Shown here one piece after another: positions 21,990-36,798 of a stretch of 64,000 nt of DNA. Within the stretch, counting starts at the first letter, position 1. The number at the start of each line of letters is the position of its first letter. Both the position numbers and the translations under genes were made by a program. The notes beneath the pieces were generated by a model. It was not told the origin of the DNA. It saw only the letters and a program-made list of their open reading frames with translations, and ran no database searches. Origin of the DNA: Helianthus annuus (Eukaryota; Streptophyta; Magnoliopsida; Asterales; Asteraceae); the NCBI RefSeq assembly GCF_002127325.2, contig NC_035433.2, forward strand, positions 79,054,079 to 79,118,078. The letters are read 5' to 3'.

Positions 21990-22427
21990 CCCTACGTCCA
22001 TACTTATACATTTTATGCTTCACTTATGTTCACACTTACGCATTTATGTTATACTCACGATTCAAAACTCATACGTTTTACGTTTATACACACACTCACA
22101 ATTATACATTTACGTGATACTTAAATTCATATTCATACACCTTCGTTTTACTTATAATCATATACACATTCATACGTATGCAATTTGCGTATACGCTTAT
22201 ACCGCTATGTTTATACTTGTATTTATATTCAGACACATTCTCACGTCTGTTATGATCCTCGTATTTATATACTCATAACTACCACGACACGTTTCGTGTC
22301 TATACTTTGACTCATATTTACACACGTACTCCCCACAATACGTTCGTATGCTTACACTTGTACTCATATTTATACTCATAGTCGTAACAACATACTTGTA
22401 CTTGTACTTATACGATCACGTTTACAC

Positions 22428-22467
<40 letters not shown>

Positions 22468-22780
22468 TCATACATTCCATTCGTACTTAAACATTCATGT
22501 TTTACACTTAATTTTCACATTTACAACCATACTCATGCATCTTATGTTTATACTCATATTTATACTCGTATTCACACTCATACTTGTGTTCATACTCTCA
22601 TTTATACGATTTATGTTATACACGTACTTTTGTTGTACTCTCATTTATACGAATTTTGTCCATACTCACGTCATTCGTTTGTGCTCAAATTGTGCTCACA
22701 TTTATGCTCATTTTAATACACGTTATGCTTATACTTTTGCTCACACTCCTGGCATGCGTTTTATGTTTATGCTCACGTGC
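21990..22780 (+). repeat. Degenerate TATACTCATA-type low-complexity block in E1
   Basis: Roughly 800 bp built from variants of TTTATACTCATA, TTCATACTCGTA and CACATTTATG, with a (TA)n tract at 22,431-22,466. It reads as an eroded array of a 10-15-bp unit. The mirror copy is in E2 at about 31,760-32,550. The Tyr/His/Ile-rich ORFs across it are artefacts. Confidence 0.65.
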
Positions 22781-23130
22781 GTGTTCAAATTTAAACTTAT
22801 ACTATGCTCATGCTTTTTACTCAAAATTTATACATTCGCACATGTACACGGGCGAAACCCGAAGGATTCGTTTACGTTAGTCTTATACTATTTGGAACGC
22901 GAACATGCTTACATGTTACATTTTTATACGCACACAATCTTATTTTCAAAATTTATGTATACCTTGATTCATACGCAAATTAGTACAAGCTATGCGGATC
23001 ATGCGACGATTGGTATAATCGCGGGTGCACACGGGATTATAGTAATAAGCGCATGAGAACCATAGAGTGTACTACTGTGTATGGTAAGACATGGAACGTA
23101 ACATGACACGAATAACGAAACGGACGTAAC

Positions 23131-23535
23131 ATGGTCAAAACATGGTGGATACACCGCTGGTACATCCTATATATAAGTGTTTTCACCACGTTACCAAACT
23201 TTCGTGAAACGTGCCATGAGAAATTCAGTGTTTTGCACACCTTTTTGGACCTAATGCAAACTTTAAACAACTTACAAACGCATTATGTCCGATTATCCAA
23301 GACGAAACTCCATTCTTACTACGCAACTTTTGTATATCCAATACTTCTGCCATTCTTATACTTGCATCCACTTAGAGTCAATCGTTCACTTCCATACTCC
23401 CACTATTCTCTATTATTCCATGTCTTTGATATGACTCCCATTCGCAATCAAGTTTCATCTATTCTCTCTGTGGAATCCTTGGATGCCATCTTTTCAACAG
23501 TCTTCCTCTTAGATTTCGAGGACGAAATCTCCTAA
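23131..23535 (+). pseudogene. Open frame before the E1 internal polypurine tract, unidentified
   Basis: This 134-codon frame ends DFEDEIS directly before CTCCTAAAGTAGGGGAGAC. Its E2 counterpart (31,420-31,016, minus) is also open and differs by a handful of residues. Tekay-type elements commonly end pol just upstream of a GAGGACGAAAT polypurine region, so this could be a relic of the pol 3' end or its spacer. I recognise no integrase or chromodomain motif, so the function is unassigned. The openness may be chance in two very young copies. Confidence 0.25.
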
Positions 23536-23547
23536 AGTAGGGGAGAC
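23534..23547 (+). other. First (internal) polypurine tract of E1
   Basis: AAAGTAGGGGAGAC is followed by an LTR terminus TGTAACATTTCG. The same string precedes the true 3' LTR at 36,270-36,283. In E2 the pair is at 31,004-31,017 and 28,112-28,125 (minus). Confidence 0.8.
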
Positions 23548-23730
23548 TGTAACATTTCGTATTTTCAAACTTTCCATTTTTGGAAAGTCTACTTGTACTT
23601 TCTACTTTTGTAAGTTGTACCTTTGTTGTACTTGATTCAAATTCCAAAATTGCACTCGAGACTTGAAATCATAATGAAATTGCATGATTTTATCCATATT
23701 TTGTGTTTGAATACTATGAATCATTGAAAC

Positions 23731-23892
23731 TATGAAACTATGTTAAACACGTTGAAACTATGTTAAACACGTTGAAACTATGTTAAACACGTTGAAACTA
23801 TGTTAAAGACGTTGAAACTATGTTAAACACGTTGAAACTATGTTAAACACGTTGAAACTATGTTAAAGACGTTGAAACTATGTTAAACACGT
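23731..23892. repeat. 20-bp minisatellite, 8 copies
   Basis: The unit GTTGAAACTATGTTAAACAC is repeated eight times with C/G variants in register. The inverted copy at 27,246-27,408 also has eight, but E2 has only three (30,759-30,818), so copy number changed since the two diverged. Confidence 0.95.
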
Positions 23893-24283
23893 AAAAACAG
23901 AGGAATTCCATCTTAATTTCGACTCTTTAATTCATCGTTGCCAAGAGATTACCCTAAACCATACAAAAATTGGGAATTTATACGCTAATTCGGTAAAAAT
24001 ATTGAAATTTGGGTTAAAATGGTTTTTATATTATTTTATTAATATTTTAGATAAATAAAATAACAATTTAAATTAAATAAATAACTATTTTCTGAATTTT
24101 ATTGGTTTTTAAGCAAATCCGTTGGTTAATCTAACCCCGTTAGTGAAAACCAGGTTAAATCAGCCTAACCTGGTTAGTTTTATTGAAGGGCAGCACTAAC
24201 TGAGTTAGAAAACTCAGTTAGTGGCTAACCCAGTTAGTTGAAACTAACTGTATTAAAAAAAAGGGATTAAATCCCAAGAACAT

Positions 24284-24353
24284 GCGTGACCCGGGAATCG
24301 AACCCGCGTCCCTCAACAACTCAATCCACGCACAACCAACTGGGCTATTGCCC
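24284..24353 (-). other. tRNA-like pol III module in LTR2 (antisense)
   Basis: On the minus strand an A-box-like TAGCCCAGTTGG (about 24,348-24,336) is followed 30-40 bases later by a perfect B box GGTTCGATTCC (24,304 to about 24,293), and then by a run of eight T (24,262-24,255) that could terminate pol III. The 5' acceptor half of a tRNA is not evident, so it is a tRNA-derived or SINE-head fragment and not a functional tRNA gene. Confidence 0.6.
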
Positions 24354-24796
24354 AACATGTGAACAAACTGGATCGGAATCGTATTTATACACGCATTAAA
24401 TGCTGAATTTGAATCAAAAAAAGAAACCGCCCGACTGTTGATCGTCTTCTCCGATTGGCAGATGACCGGACTTCGACCCTTCAACTCTGTAACCGACCCT
24501 CTTCACCCTATATATATATACGACCACATTTCAGCATTTGTTCCTTTATACTTAGTTCCCGATTACGAATCAAACCGAAATCGATCACCCGAAACCGAAG
24601 TAAACCGTGAACCGAGTCCGAGTCCTCGTTACTTCGTCGCCGCGCCGGAACCATCTCCTCGCCGGAACTTCACCGCCGAGCACCTCCACCTTCAACCACC
24701 GCCAAACGCCGGTAACGTATCCGATCCGTTTCTTTCTTTCTCCGATCGTTTGTATGAACTGTTATATTACTATTATTATTATTATTATTAATATTA

Positions 24797-24830
<34 letters not shown>

Positions 24831-25872
24831 ATTCAGTATTATAAGATATAAATACATAAAATCAGGTTTATATATTATAAATATTAATATATAATACTGA
24901 AAATTTTTATAAAAAAAAAAAATCAAATATATCTATTTAGAAAACAAATATACTAATATAATTATTACTAAACATATTTAATTATTTTAAATCTGAAATA
25001 TTTATTTAAAATCAGAAATTTAATAAAACAGATTTATTTATTAAAATAATCAGATTTATAATTATTATCTATTTATTAAAACATATTTATTATTTCGGAA
25101 TTTTATTTAAATATTTCAGTTTTATAAAATCAGATTTATTAAAAATCAGTTTTTATTTATTTATTTATTTCAGAATTTATTTCTGAAATTTAATAAAATC
25201 AGATTTTATTTATTTATTTATTTCAGAATTTATTTCTGAAATTTAATAAAATAAGATTTTATTTATTTATTTACTTCGGAATTTATTTCTGAAATTTAAT
25301 AAAATCAGATTTTATCTAGTTATTTATTTCAGAATTTACAAATCAGAATTATTATTTAATAATATTTAGAAATCATATTTTTGTATATCAGAATTTTATT
25401 TCAGAATTATATTTTAAAATCAGGTTATTTATTTATTTTCAGAATCTATAAATCAGAATTATTTATGTATTTCAGAATTATTATCATAAAAATCAGATAT
25501 ATTGTTTTTATTAATTCAGAATATTTATTTTAAATGTTGTTTAAATTATAAATTAATTCTGAATTACTATTTAATTATTATTTGATCATATTTATTAATT
25601 TCAGGATTTATATTCTTTAAATCAGAATTATTGTTTATTTAATAAAAATCTAGAAATTTTATTTATTTTATTTTCAGATTTATTTGTTTTATAAACTAGA
25701 AACTTTATAAATAAGTTATTTGTTTATAAGATTATTAACTAATATTGTGGTAATTATTTTAGATTGTTAAAATAATTATTTATCTATTTAAATTCCTATT
25801 TATTTTATTGTTCCAACACTTTAGGAATTTTGTATTATTTATGTCTTATTATCTAAATTATTCTATAAATTC

Positions 25873-27590
25873 CCAAATAAATAAATAAAATCTTATTTTA
25901 TTAAATTTCAGAAATAAATTCTGAAATAAATAAATAAATAAAATCTGATTTTATTAAATTTCAGAAATAAATTCTGAAATAAATAAATAAATAAAAACTG
26001 ATTTTTAATAAATCTGATTTTATAAAACTGAAATATTTAAATAAAATTCCGAAATAATAAATATGTTTTAATAAATAGATAATAATTATAAATCTGATTA
26101 TTTTAATAAATAAATCTGTTTTATTAAATTTCTGATTTTAAATAAATATTTCAGATTTAAAATAATTAAATATGTTTAGTAATAATTATATTAGTATATT
26201 TGTTTTCTAAATAGATATATTTGATTTTTTTTTTTTTATAAAAATTTTCAGTATTATATATTAATATTTATAATATATAAACCTGATTTTATGTATTTAT
26301 ATCTTATAATACTGAATTATATAATAATAATAATAATAATAATAACAATAATAATAATAATAATAATAGTAATATAACAGTTCATACAAACGATCGGAGA
26401 AAGAAAGAAACGGATCGGATACGTTACCGGCGTTTGGCGGTGGTTGAAGGTGGAGGTGCTCGGCGGTGAAGTTCCGGCGAGGAGATGGTTCCGGCGCGGC
26501 GACGAAGTAACGAGGACTCGGACTCGGTTCACGGTTTACTTCGGTTTCGGGTGATCGATTTCGGTTTGATTCGTAATCGGGAACTAAGTATAAAGGAACA
26601 AATGCTGAAATGTGGTCGTATATATATATAGGGTGAAGAGGGTCGGTTACAGAGTTGAAGGGTCGAAGTCCGGTCATCTGCCAATCGGAGAAGACGATCA
26701 ACAGTCGGGCGGTTTCTTTTTTTGATTCAAATTCAGCATTTAATGCGTGTATAAATACGATTCCGATCCAGTTTGTTCACATGTTGGGCAATAGCCCAGT
26801 TGGTTGTGCGTGGATTGAGTTGTTGAGGGACGCGGGTTCGATTCCCGGGTCACGCATGTTCTTGGGATATAATCCCTTTTTTTAATACAGTTAGTTTCAA
26901 CTAACTGGGTTAGCCACTAACTGAGTTTTCTAACTCAGTTAGTGCTGCCCTTCAATAAAACTAACCAGGTTAGGCTGATTTAACCTGGTTTTCACTAACG
27001 GGGTTAGATTAACCAACGGATTTGCTTAAAAACCAATAAAATTCAGAAAATAGTTATTTATTTAATTTAAATTGTTATTTTATTTATCTAAAATATTAAT
27101 AAAATAATATAAAAACCATTTTAACCCAAATTTCAATATTTTTACCGAATTAGCGTATAAATTCCCAATTTTTGTATGGTTTAGGGTAATCTCTTGGCAA
27201 CGATGAATTAAAGAGTCGAAATTAAGATGGAATTCCTCTGTTTTTACGTGTTTAACATAGTTTCAACGTCTTTAACATAGTTTCAACGTGTTTAACATAG
27301 TTTCAACGTGTTTAACATAGTTTCAACGTCTTTAACATAGTTTCAACGTGTTTAACATAGTTTCAACGTGTTTAACATAGTTTCAACGTGTTTAACATAG
27401 TTTCATAGTTTCAATGATTCATAGTATTCAAACACAAAATATGGATAAAATCATGCAATTTCATTATGATTTCAAGTCTCGAGTGCAATTTTGGAATTTG
27501 AATCAAGTACAACAAAGGTACAACTTACAAAAGTAGAAAGTACAAGTAGACTTTCCAAAAATGGAAAGTTTGAAAATACGAAATGTTACA
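25873..27590 (-). repeat. Inverted copy of LTR2 (foldback arm)
   Basis: This is the near-perfect reverse complement of 23,548-25,265. It ends exactly at the LTR2 terminus (TGTAACATTTCG on the minus strand at 27,590). The spacer between the arms is about 607 bp. It carries its own minisatellite (27,246-27,408), tRNA-like module (A box 26,791, B box 26,835-26,848, T-run 26,877-26,883) and TATA-like run (about 26,620). Five bases (GTATC) separate it from E2. Confidence 0.88.
26780..26855 (+). other. tRNA-like pol III module in the inverted LTR2 copy
   Basis: TAGCCCAGTTGG at 26,792 and GGTTCGATTCCCGG at 26,835-26,848 are followed by seven T at 26,877-26,883. It is the mirror image of 24,284-24,353 with almost no change. 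Confidence 0.6.
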
Positions 27591-27595
27591 GTATC

Positions 27596-28111
27596 TGTCA
27601 CACCCCAACCGATGGCGGAAACATCGAGATGAGACGTACAAACTGTTCAAAGACATCATAACACTAATTGTGACAATAATTAAAGTTTATTTCATTGATA
27701 ATCATAAGTTTCATACAATACATAGAAAAGTTCAAATACATAACATAGATTTGGAAGTTTAAATAGTTGATGGGTTTCTAAGCCATCCTAGTCTTTTCTT
27801 GTTTTTCTTGGATCCTCAACCTGCAGTATGCATTTAAAATACAATCAACAAATAATTGCTGGCGAGTATACAGGTTTGATATAGCATAATAGAGTTAATA
27901 GTTTATCAAATCTAATCCATGTGAACAACTGATATTCAATTAACTGTCATGCTCGTAACGATGAAATCCACATGTCCAAACCATAGTTACGCAATTAACA
28001 TAGCCTAACCCTCGAAAGGGTGGTAATAGAGTTAATAGATTAAACCTAACAATACCCGTATATACGGGAGGGGCGTTACAACCTACAGCTCCAAAATTGG
28101 CGGATGTTACA
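27596..28111 (-). repeat. E2 3' LTR
   Basis: On the minus strand it begins TGTAACATCCGCC (28,111) and ends GGTGTGACA (27,596), preceded by the polypurine tract. Confidence 0.9.
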
Positions 28112-30145
<2,034 letters not shown>

Positions 30146-30386
30146 TGTTGTATGGCAGTTCAGTTGGTTTGTGTTGTTGTTGATGAAGCCTTGGTCGCGG
30201 GTTCGAATCCGGGTGAGGCACCCTTTTTATTTGGAATTTATTTTAACGCATTAAATGAGTGTTTAAAACGGATTGGGTCTTGGTTCTTTCACCAGTCCAA
30301 GACCCAGCCCAGCTGGTTAAGCCGCTTGTGTACGAGGTGTAGGTCGCGGGTTCGAGTCCCGGCCACACCAAAATCCCCCTTTTTTT
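30146..30386 (+). other. Two tRNA-like pol III modules in E2 LTR2
   Basis: Module 1: A-box-like TGGCAGTTCAGTTGG (about 30,153), B box GGTTCGAATCC (30,200-30,210), T-run 30,224-30,228. Module 2: A-box-like AGCCCAGCTGGTT (30,306), B box GGTTCGAGTCC (30,349-30,359), T-run 30,380-30,386. Both are antisense to E2. E1 has one module at this place. The 34-codon spacing and T-runs fit pol III units, but no full cloverleaf is seen. Confidence 0.6.
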
Positions 30387-30758
30387 AGTATAGTTAGTTT
30401 TAACTAACTGGGTTAGCCACTAACTGAGTTTTCTAACTCAGTTACTCAGTTAGTGCTGCCCTTTAGTAAAACTAACCAGGTTAGGCTGATTTAACCCGGT
30501 TTTCACCAACGGAGTCAGATTCGTTAACGAAAATTCTTGAAAATCAATAAAAATTCATAAAATACTTATTTATTTAATTTAAATTGTTATTTTATTCATT
30601 TAAAATAATAATAAAATAATAGAATAATCAAATTTAACCCAAACTTCAATATTTTTACCGACTTAGCGTATAAATTCCCAATTTTCGTACGGTTTAGGGT
30701 AATCTCTTGGCAACGATGAATTAAAGAGTCGAAATTAAGATGGAATTCCTCTGTTTTT

Positions 30759-30818
30759 ACGTGTTTAACATAGTTTCAACGTGTTTAACATAGTTTCAAC
30801 GTGTTTAACATAGTTTCA
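30759..30818. repeat. 20-bp minisatellite in E2, 3 copies
   Basis: Same unit as 23,731-23,892, on the opposite strand. Confidence 0.9.
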
Positions 30819-32065
30819 TAGTTTCAATGATTCATAGTATTCAAACACAAAATATGGATAAAATCATGCAATTTCATTATGATTTCAAGTCTCGAGTACA
30901 ATTTTGGAATTTGAATCAAGTACAACAAAGGTACAACTTACAAAAGTAGAAAGTACAAGCAGACTTTTCAAAAATGGAAAGTTTGAAAATACGAAATGTT
31001 ACAGTCTCCCCTACTTTAGGAGATTTCGTCCTCGAAATCTAAGAGGAAGACTGTTGAAAAGATGGCATCCAAGGATTCCACAGAGGGAATAGATGAAACT
31101 TGATTGTGAATGGGAGTCATATCAAAGACATGGAATAATAGAGAATAGTGGGAGTATGGAAGTGAACGTTTGACTCTAAGTGGATGCAAGTATAAGAATG
31201 GCATAAGTATTGGATATACAAAAGTTGCGTAGTAAGAATGGAGTTTCGTCTTGGATAATCGGACATAATGCGTTTGTAAGTTGTTTAAAGTTTGCATTAG
31301 GTCCAAAAAGGTGTGCAAAACACTGAATTTCTCATGGCACGTTTCACGAAAGTTTAGTAACGTGGTGAAAACACTTATATATAGGATGTACCAGCGGTGT
31401 ATCCACCATGTTTTGACCATGTTACGTCCGTTTCGTTATTCGTGTCATGTTACGTTCCATGTCTTACCATACACAGTAGTACACTCTATGGTTCTCATGC
31501 GCTTATTACTATAATCCCGTGTGCACCCGCGATTATACCAATCGTCGCATGATCCGCATAGCTTGTACTAATTTGCGTATGAATCAAGGTATACATAAAT
31601 TTTGAAAATAAGATTGTGTGCGTATAAAAATGTAACATGTAAGCATGTTCGCGTTCCAAATAGTATAAGACTAACGTAAACGAATCCTTCGGGTTTCGCC
31701 CGTGTACATGTGCGAATGTATAAATTTTGAGTAAAAAGCATGAGCATAGTATAAGTTTAAATTTGAACACGCACGTGAGCATAAACATAAAACGCATGCC
31801 AGGAGTGTGAGCAAAAGTATAAGCATAACGTGTATTAAAATGAGCATAAATGTGAGCACAATTTGAGCACAAACGAATGACGTGAGTATGGACAAAATTC
31901 GTATAAATGAGAGTATGAACACAAGTACGAGTGTGAATACGAGTATAAATATGAGTATAAACATAAGATGCATGAGTATGGTTGTAAATGTGAAAATTAA
32001 GTGTAAAACATGAATGTTTAAGTACGAATGGAATGTATGAGTGTATATATATATATATATATATA

Positions 32066-32113
<48 letters not shown>

Positions 32114-34824
32114 TGTAAACGTGATCGTATAAGTACAAGTACAAGTATGTTGCTGCGACTATGAGTATAAATATGAGTACAAGTGTAAGCATACGAACGT
32201 ATTGTGGGGAGTACGTGTGTAAATATGAGTCAAAGTATAGACACGAAACGTGTCGTGGTAGTTATGAGTATATAAATACGAGGATCATAACAGACGTGAG
32301 AATGTGTCTGAATATAAATACAAGTATAAACATAGCGGTATAAGCGTATACGCAAATTGCATACGTATGAATGTGTATATGATTATAAGTAAAACGAAGG
32401 TGTATGAATATGAATTTAAGTATCACGTAAATGTATAATTGTGAGTGTGTGTATAAACGTAAAACGTATGAGTTTTGAATCGTGAGTATAACATAAATGC
32501 GTAAGTGTGAACATAAGTGAAAGCATAAAACGTATAAGTATGGACGTAGGGATTAATGATTTTGTTTATAATATAAAATTAAAATACATGAGTTTATGCG
32601 CATAAAAGGTTTAAAGTTTTGAATATGAAAGGAAAAAGAGAACGAGTGACACGCGTGAGATTGTTGTGAGATATTGACTAAAACGTGTAAAATGATATAC
32701 ATATATAGTTGTCTGTGCAAAACGTGAAGTTAAATTAGATTGAGTTGTCAGGAATGTAGAATCTAGTTTGTGAATTGTAAAGAGAATATAAAGGAAAACA
32801 TCTTTTGATTATGCGAAAGGATACTTTGTAAAAGAATGGAAGTGCTATTATGGTTTAAAAAAAAAATTTTCATAGCTGAAAATTTGTCGTCCTTATCAAG
32901 TTTCCTTGCCCACGTGTTTTGAATTTAATTAACGTATCAAGCGAGGTTTTGAAAAGTTCTTCGAATTAAAAAGTTTGCATCGTTTTAAGAAGTTTTTTTT
33001 TTGTATTACTAACTTCGAAGTTTACAGATTCTAGTGAAAAGGTTTAACCTTAGGAAAAGGAATTTTGGTATATGAACCTGGTGATCGTGAAAGGTGTCCT
33101 TAATAAAATGTTTTTGTTGATCTTGAAAAGAGTTTTGATAACTGATCGGATAATATTTGTAATATTCTGTATGAAAAGTTGGTTTGATTCTCAATTGGAA
33201 ATTTAGAATTCTTTAGTATAGTGATGCGAGATGAGTGTGTTTTAGTAATTACGTGGAATACGAAATTTTGTGGGCAATAGATTTATTAAACTGATTAGGG
33301 TGACAGTAGTATTTTGTGAAATTTTTGAAATCGAGGAATACGCGTTTTTGGTAACATTGAAAATTTTTGTGTATGCGAGCGATGTGAAAATAGATTATAG
33401 AATAGGAGATACGTCTAAATAAATGAAGCATTTTGAAATACATAATAAATGATTTAGGTATAAACATGATCGTGTTTACGCAATATAATCTATTAAAGAA
33501 AGTATTGGTAACGATCACCTAGGTAAGGGAATCACCCCAAATCCGTTGGTGAGGTCGTTGTAAGATGAGAAAAGAAGCGAAATTAATCGTCAAGGTAAGG
33601 AAATCACTCCTATCTCGATGATATGTCTTCACTCGTTGTTACGAAAGTGTAATTAAAATTAAGTGAAATTATGCATGCTAATGATGTATAATCGTATGAT
33701 GTATGCGCAAAAGTGAAATCCTAAAAATGGTTCAAAATTGACAAGAAAGAGTTTCATCATAAAAGGTCGAAGATAATAAAGTGTACATCTGATAAAAAGG
33801 AACTTGGATTTTCTGGGAGAGTGAGAGTACTGACGAGATGATGACATCTAGAAATTCAAAACAAGAAATGGATGAGACTTTTAATCATAATGTTTTTGTT
33901 TAGGAAAATTGACTTCATGTATGCATCACATAGCACATAGTTTCTCACATGGATCACCAAATAGTTTCACATAGTTTAACATAGTATTACACATAGAATG
34001 ATGTTTCACATAGAATAATGAAAGCAATATAAATTTAGTTTGTTCACGAAAGAGAGTAGTTATTAATTGTTTTGGATTGCGATAATAACGTGCTTCGTGT
34101 TCCCAAATTTGAATTGAAGATAACGCTCAAATATAAATCACATGATAATTGAGATAGCATAAAAAGAGATTTTATCAATAAATATGGAGTGTCACGGAAC
34201 GTAACATAGACTATTCCAAAGTGAATCGAAGTCCTTTTCGAATTAAGGAAACGTGCTTTGGCCTAATAGACAAACATTCTCATCGAGGAGCGACTAACGA
34301 TGTTTGTCCTTCCAGTTACTACACGTCCTTAATCGATTGGGTAAATCGAAACTTTGGCGATATCGAAAATCAAGGAATGGGACTAGTTAACAAGATGCGA
34401 GTTTCACCTCTAACTTGATAACATCGTACCCTAACGTGGTTAGTACCCATCCAAAGATGAGGGTCCACTAGATTAGGAAATGGAAAACTCCCATCAAGAT
34501 TTGGATATCACTCCTAACTTGAGGGTAGATTTCGTGCAAAATCAAAGTATAGCTGAGTGAAAATCATCACCAAGTGTGGGAATCACCCCTATCTTGATGA
34601 ATCATTTCGATTGTGTTATAAGAGTGTCTTCAAAGCTTCCAAGTGTGTATTGTGTTAGCCTTAGGAAAGGCTTGTATATTAGAAGTCCAAAAGAATAGAG
34701 AGAAGCAAAGAAGAAAGCAAAGGATAATGTCTTTAACAGCAAGTAAATGAGAAAGCTCTTAAACTATAGACTAGGTAAAGCAAGGCAATCCTAATTCCCT
34801 ATAGTTATGGCTCTGATACCAATC
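30819..34824 (-). other. E2 proximal body, mirror of E1 19,626-23,700
   Basis: It contains the internal polypurine tract and LTR2 terminus (31,017-31,003), the degenerate TATACTCATA block (about 31,760-32,550, with (TA)n at 32,045-32,110), the GTGAWW hairpins (about 33,520-34,605) and the PBS (34,821-34,809). No gag or pol domain. Confidence 0.75.
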
Positions 34825-35340
34825 TGTCACACCCCAACCGATGGCGGAAACATCGAGATGAGACGTACAAACTGTTCAAAGACATCATAACACTAATTGT
34901 GACAATAATTAAAGTTTATTTCATTGATAATCATAAGTTTCATACAATACATAGAAAAGTTCAAATACATAACATAGATTTGGAAGTTTAAATAGTTGAT
35001 GGGTTTCTAAGCCATCCTAGTCTTTTCTTGTTTTTCTTGGATCCTCAACCTGCAGTATGCATTTAAAATACAATCAACAAATAATTGCTGGCGAGTATAC
35101 AGGTTTGATATAGCATAATAGAGTTAATAGTTTATCAAATCTAATCCATGTGAACAACTGATATTCAATTAACTGTCATGCTCGTAACGATGAAATCCAC
35201 ATGTCCAAACCATAGTTACGCAATTAACATAGCCTAACCCTCGAAAGGGTGGTAATAGAGTTAATAGATTAAACCTAACAATACCCGTATATACGGGAGG
35301 GGCGTTACAACCTACAGCTCCAAAATTGGCGGATGTTACA
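34825..35340 (-). repeat. E2 5' LTR
   Basis: 516 bp with the E2-specific variants; PBS lies at its inner side. Beyond the outer end come GTCT, which also begins the reverse of the polypurine tract, and then E1 sequence. Confidence 0.9.
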
Positions 35341-36283
35341 GTCTTAAAGAAAGTATTTTATAAACTAGAAACTTTATAAATAAGTTATTTGTTTATAAGA
35401 TTATTAACTAATGTTGTGGTAATTATTTTAGATTGTTAAAATAATTATTTATCTATTTAAATTCCTATTTATTTTATTGTTCCAACACTTTAGGAATTTT
35501 GTATTATTTATGTCTTATTATCTAAATTATTCTATAAATTCCCAAATAATTAATCAAATCCTCAAATTAATAGGGTAATTCTCTTGTGCACGATCTTCTT
35601 GGAAAATCCCTGATTCTATTATCTTTTTCCAATATACGCAACGCAACCTAAGGTGAGTATACTTGACCCATTTTCTTTTTACACGTTTGGGTGTAGTATG
35701 CATTTCCTTATCAAAAACACAATGATAAACACTTTCATTGCACAATCTATCCATTTAAACATGAACATTTTCTTATGCAATGCACAAAATAATACATTAT
35801 ATATGAATACTTTGATACATCTTGATGCTTGTTAATACTCATATTCCCAAAAAAAAAAAATGGAAACTTATCATCAAGATAGGGGTGATTCCCAAACCTT
35901 GATGATTAGCTCCACTCACTTTCTAACTTCACCAACGAGCTAGAGGTGATTCTCTTACCTCGGAGGTAGTTACCAACTTTTATTCGTTCTCAATGAAATT
36001 TTATGATTGAACGTTCCTTTTCAAAAATTTTAGAATTTATTTCACGTGCATGCTAATACGATATACTGGATTCGTGTTACTTGGGTTAAACTTTATGTGA
36101 TAAACTTGTCATTAACTTCGTAAGAAGCCACACCTTAACATACTCGATGGGTTGACCTGTGTATTCACATGCCAGGGATACGTTAATCTTGTTAACTAAG
36201 TATGGCATGCGGATTGTTCTAAATTTTTATGAAATACGTTAATCTTAGATTTCGAGGACGAAATCTCCTAAAGTAGGGGAGAC
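35341..36283 (+). other. E1 distal region: LTR2 end, splice-like site, leader hairpins, second polypurine tract
   Basis: About 190 bp (35,354-35,548) directly repeat 25,690-25,880, so this stretch exists on both sides of the E2 block. Then come AAG|GTGAGTATACTT (35,650), as in the Tekay LTR (5,383), and hairpins at 35,870-35,906 (9-bp outer stem, GGG-GTGATT-CCC) and 35,943-35,954 (GAG-GTGATT-CTC). The last part is GATTTCGAGGACGAAATCTC and the polypurine tract (36,270-36,283). Confidence 0.75.
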
Positions 36284-36798
36284 TGTAACATCCGCCAATT
36301 TTAGAGCTGTAGGTTGTAACGCCCCTCCCGTATATACGGGTATTGTTAGGTTTAATCTATTAACTCTATTACCACCCTTTCGAGGGTTAGGCTATGTTAA
36401 TTGCGTAACTATGGTTTGGACATGAGGATTTCATCGTTACGAGTACAACAGTTAATTAATATCAGTTGTTCACATGGAATAGATTTGATAAACTATTTAA
36501 CTCTATTATGCTATATTCAAACCTGTATACTCGCCAACAATTATTTGTTGATTGTATTTTAAATGCATACTGCAGGCTGAGGATTCAAGAAAACAAGAAA
36601 AGGCTAGGATGGCTTAGAAACCCATCAACTATTTAAATTTACAATCTATGTTATGTACTTTTTCATTTCCATGTATTGTATGAAACTTATGAATATCAAT
36701 GAAATAAACTTTAATTATTGTCACCACTAGTGTTATGATGTCTTTGAACAGTTTGTACGTCTCATCTCGATGTTTCCGCCATCGGTTGGGGTGTGACA
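36284..36798 (+). repeat. E1 3' LTR (515 bp)
   Basis: Same length and diagnostic variants as 19,111-19,625. It is followed by ACATG (36,799-36,803), completing the target site duplication. Confidence 0.92.

Larger units (their letters stand above)
23548..25872 (+). repeat. Internal long-LTR segment of E1 (LTR2)
   Basis: It begins at the terminus TGTAACATTTCG and holds, in order, a 20-bp minisatellite (23,731-23,892), imperfect TAACTCAGTTAGTG / CTAACTGAGTTAG inverted repeats (about 24,120-24,245), an antisense tRNA-like module (24,284-24,353), a TATA-like run (24,509-24,520), a CCG-rich segment ending CCG|GTAACG (about 24,710), a (TTA)n tract (24,765-24,826) and a 1-kb AT-rich stretch rich in CAGAATT/TTTATTT. 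The Tekay LTR has the same logic: TATA, short CG-richer exon, donor, long AT-rich part. Confidence 0.7.

Noticed and set aside
22015..23056. Long Tyr/His/Ile-rich ORFs
   Set aside because: They follow the TATACTCATA low-complexity block and no domain is recognisable.
23731..23892. Regular 20-bp repeats resembling a CRISPR array
   Set aside because: Units are contiguous with no spacers; this is a minisatellite in a plant retroelement.
24284..24353. Possible tRNA gene
   Set aside because: A and B boxes and a T-run are present, but no paired acceptor stem is visible and it lies in an LTR in several copies; reported as a tRNA-like module.
24438..24831. ORFs MIVFSDWQMTGL and MNRVRVLVTSS and their mirror copies
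   Set aside because: They cover the CG-rich LTR segment and run into a (TTA)n tract giving poly-Tyr/Ile; typical non-coding ORFs.
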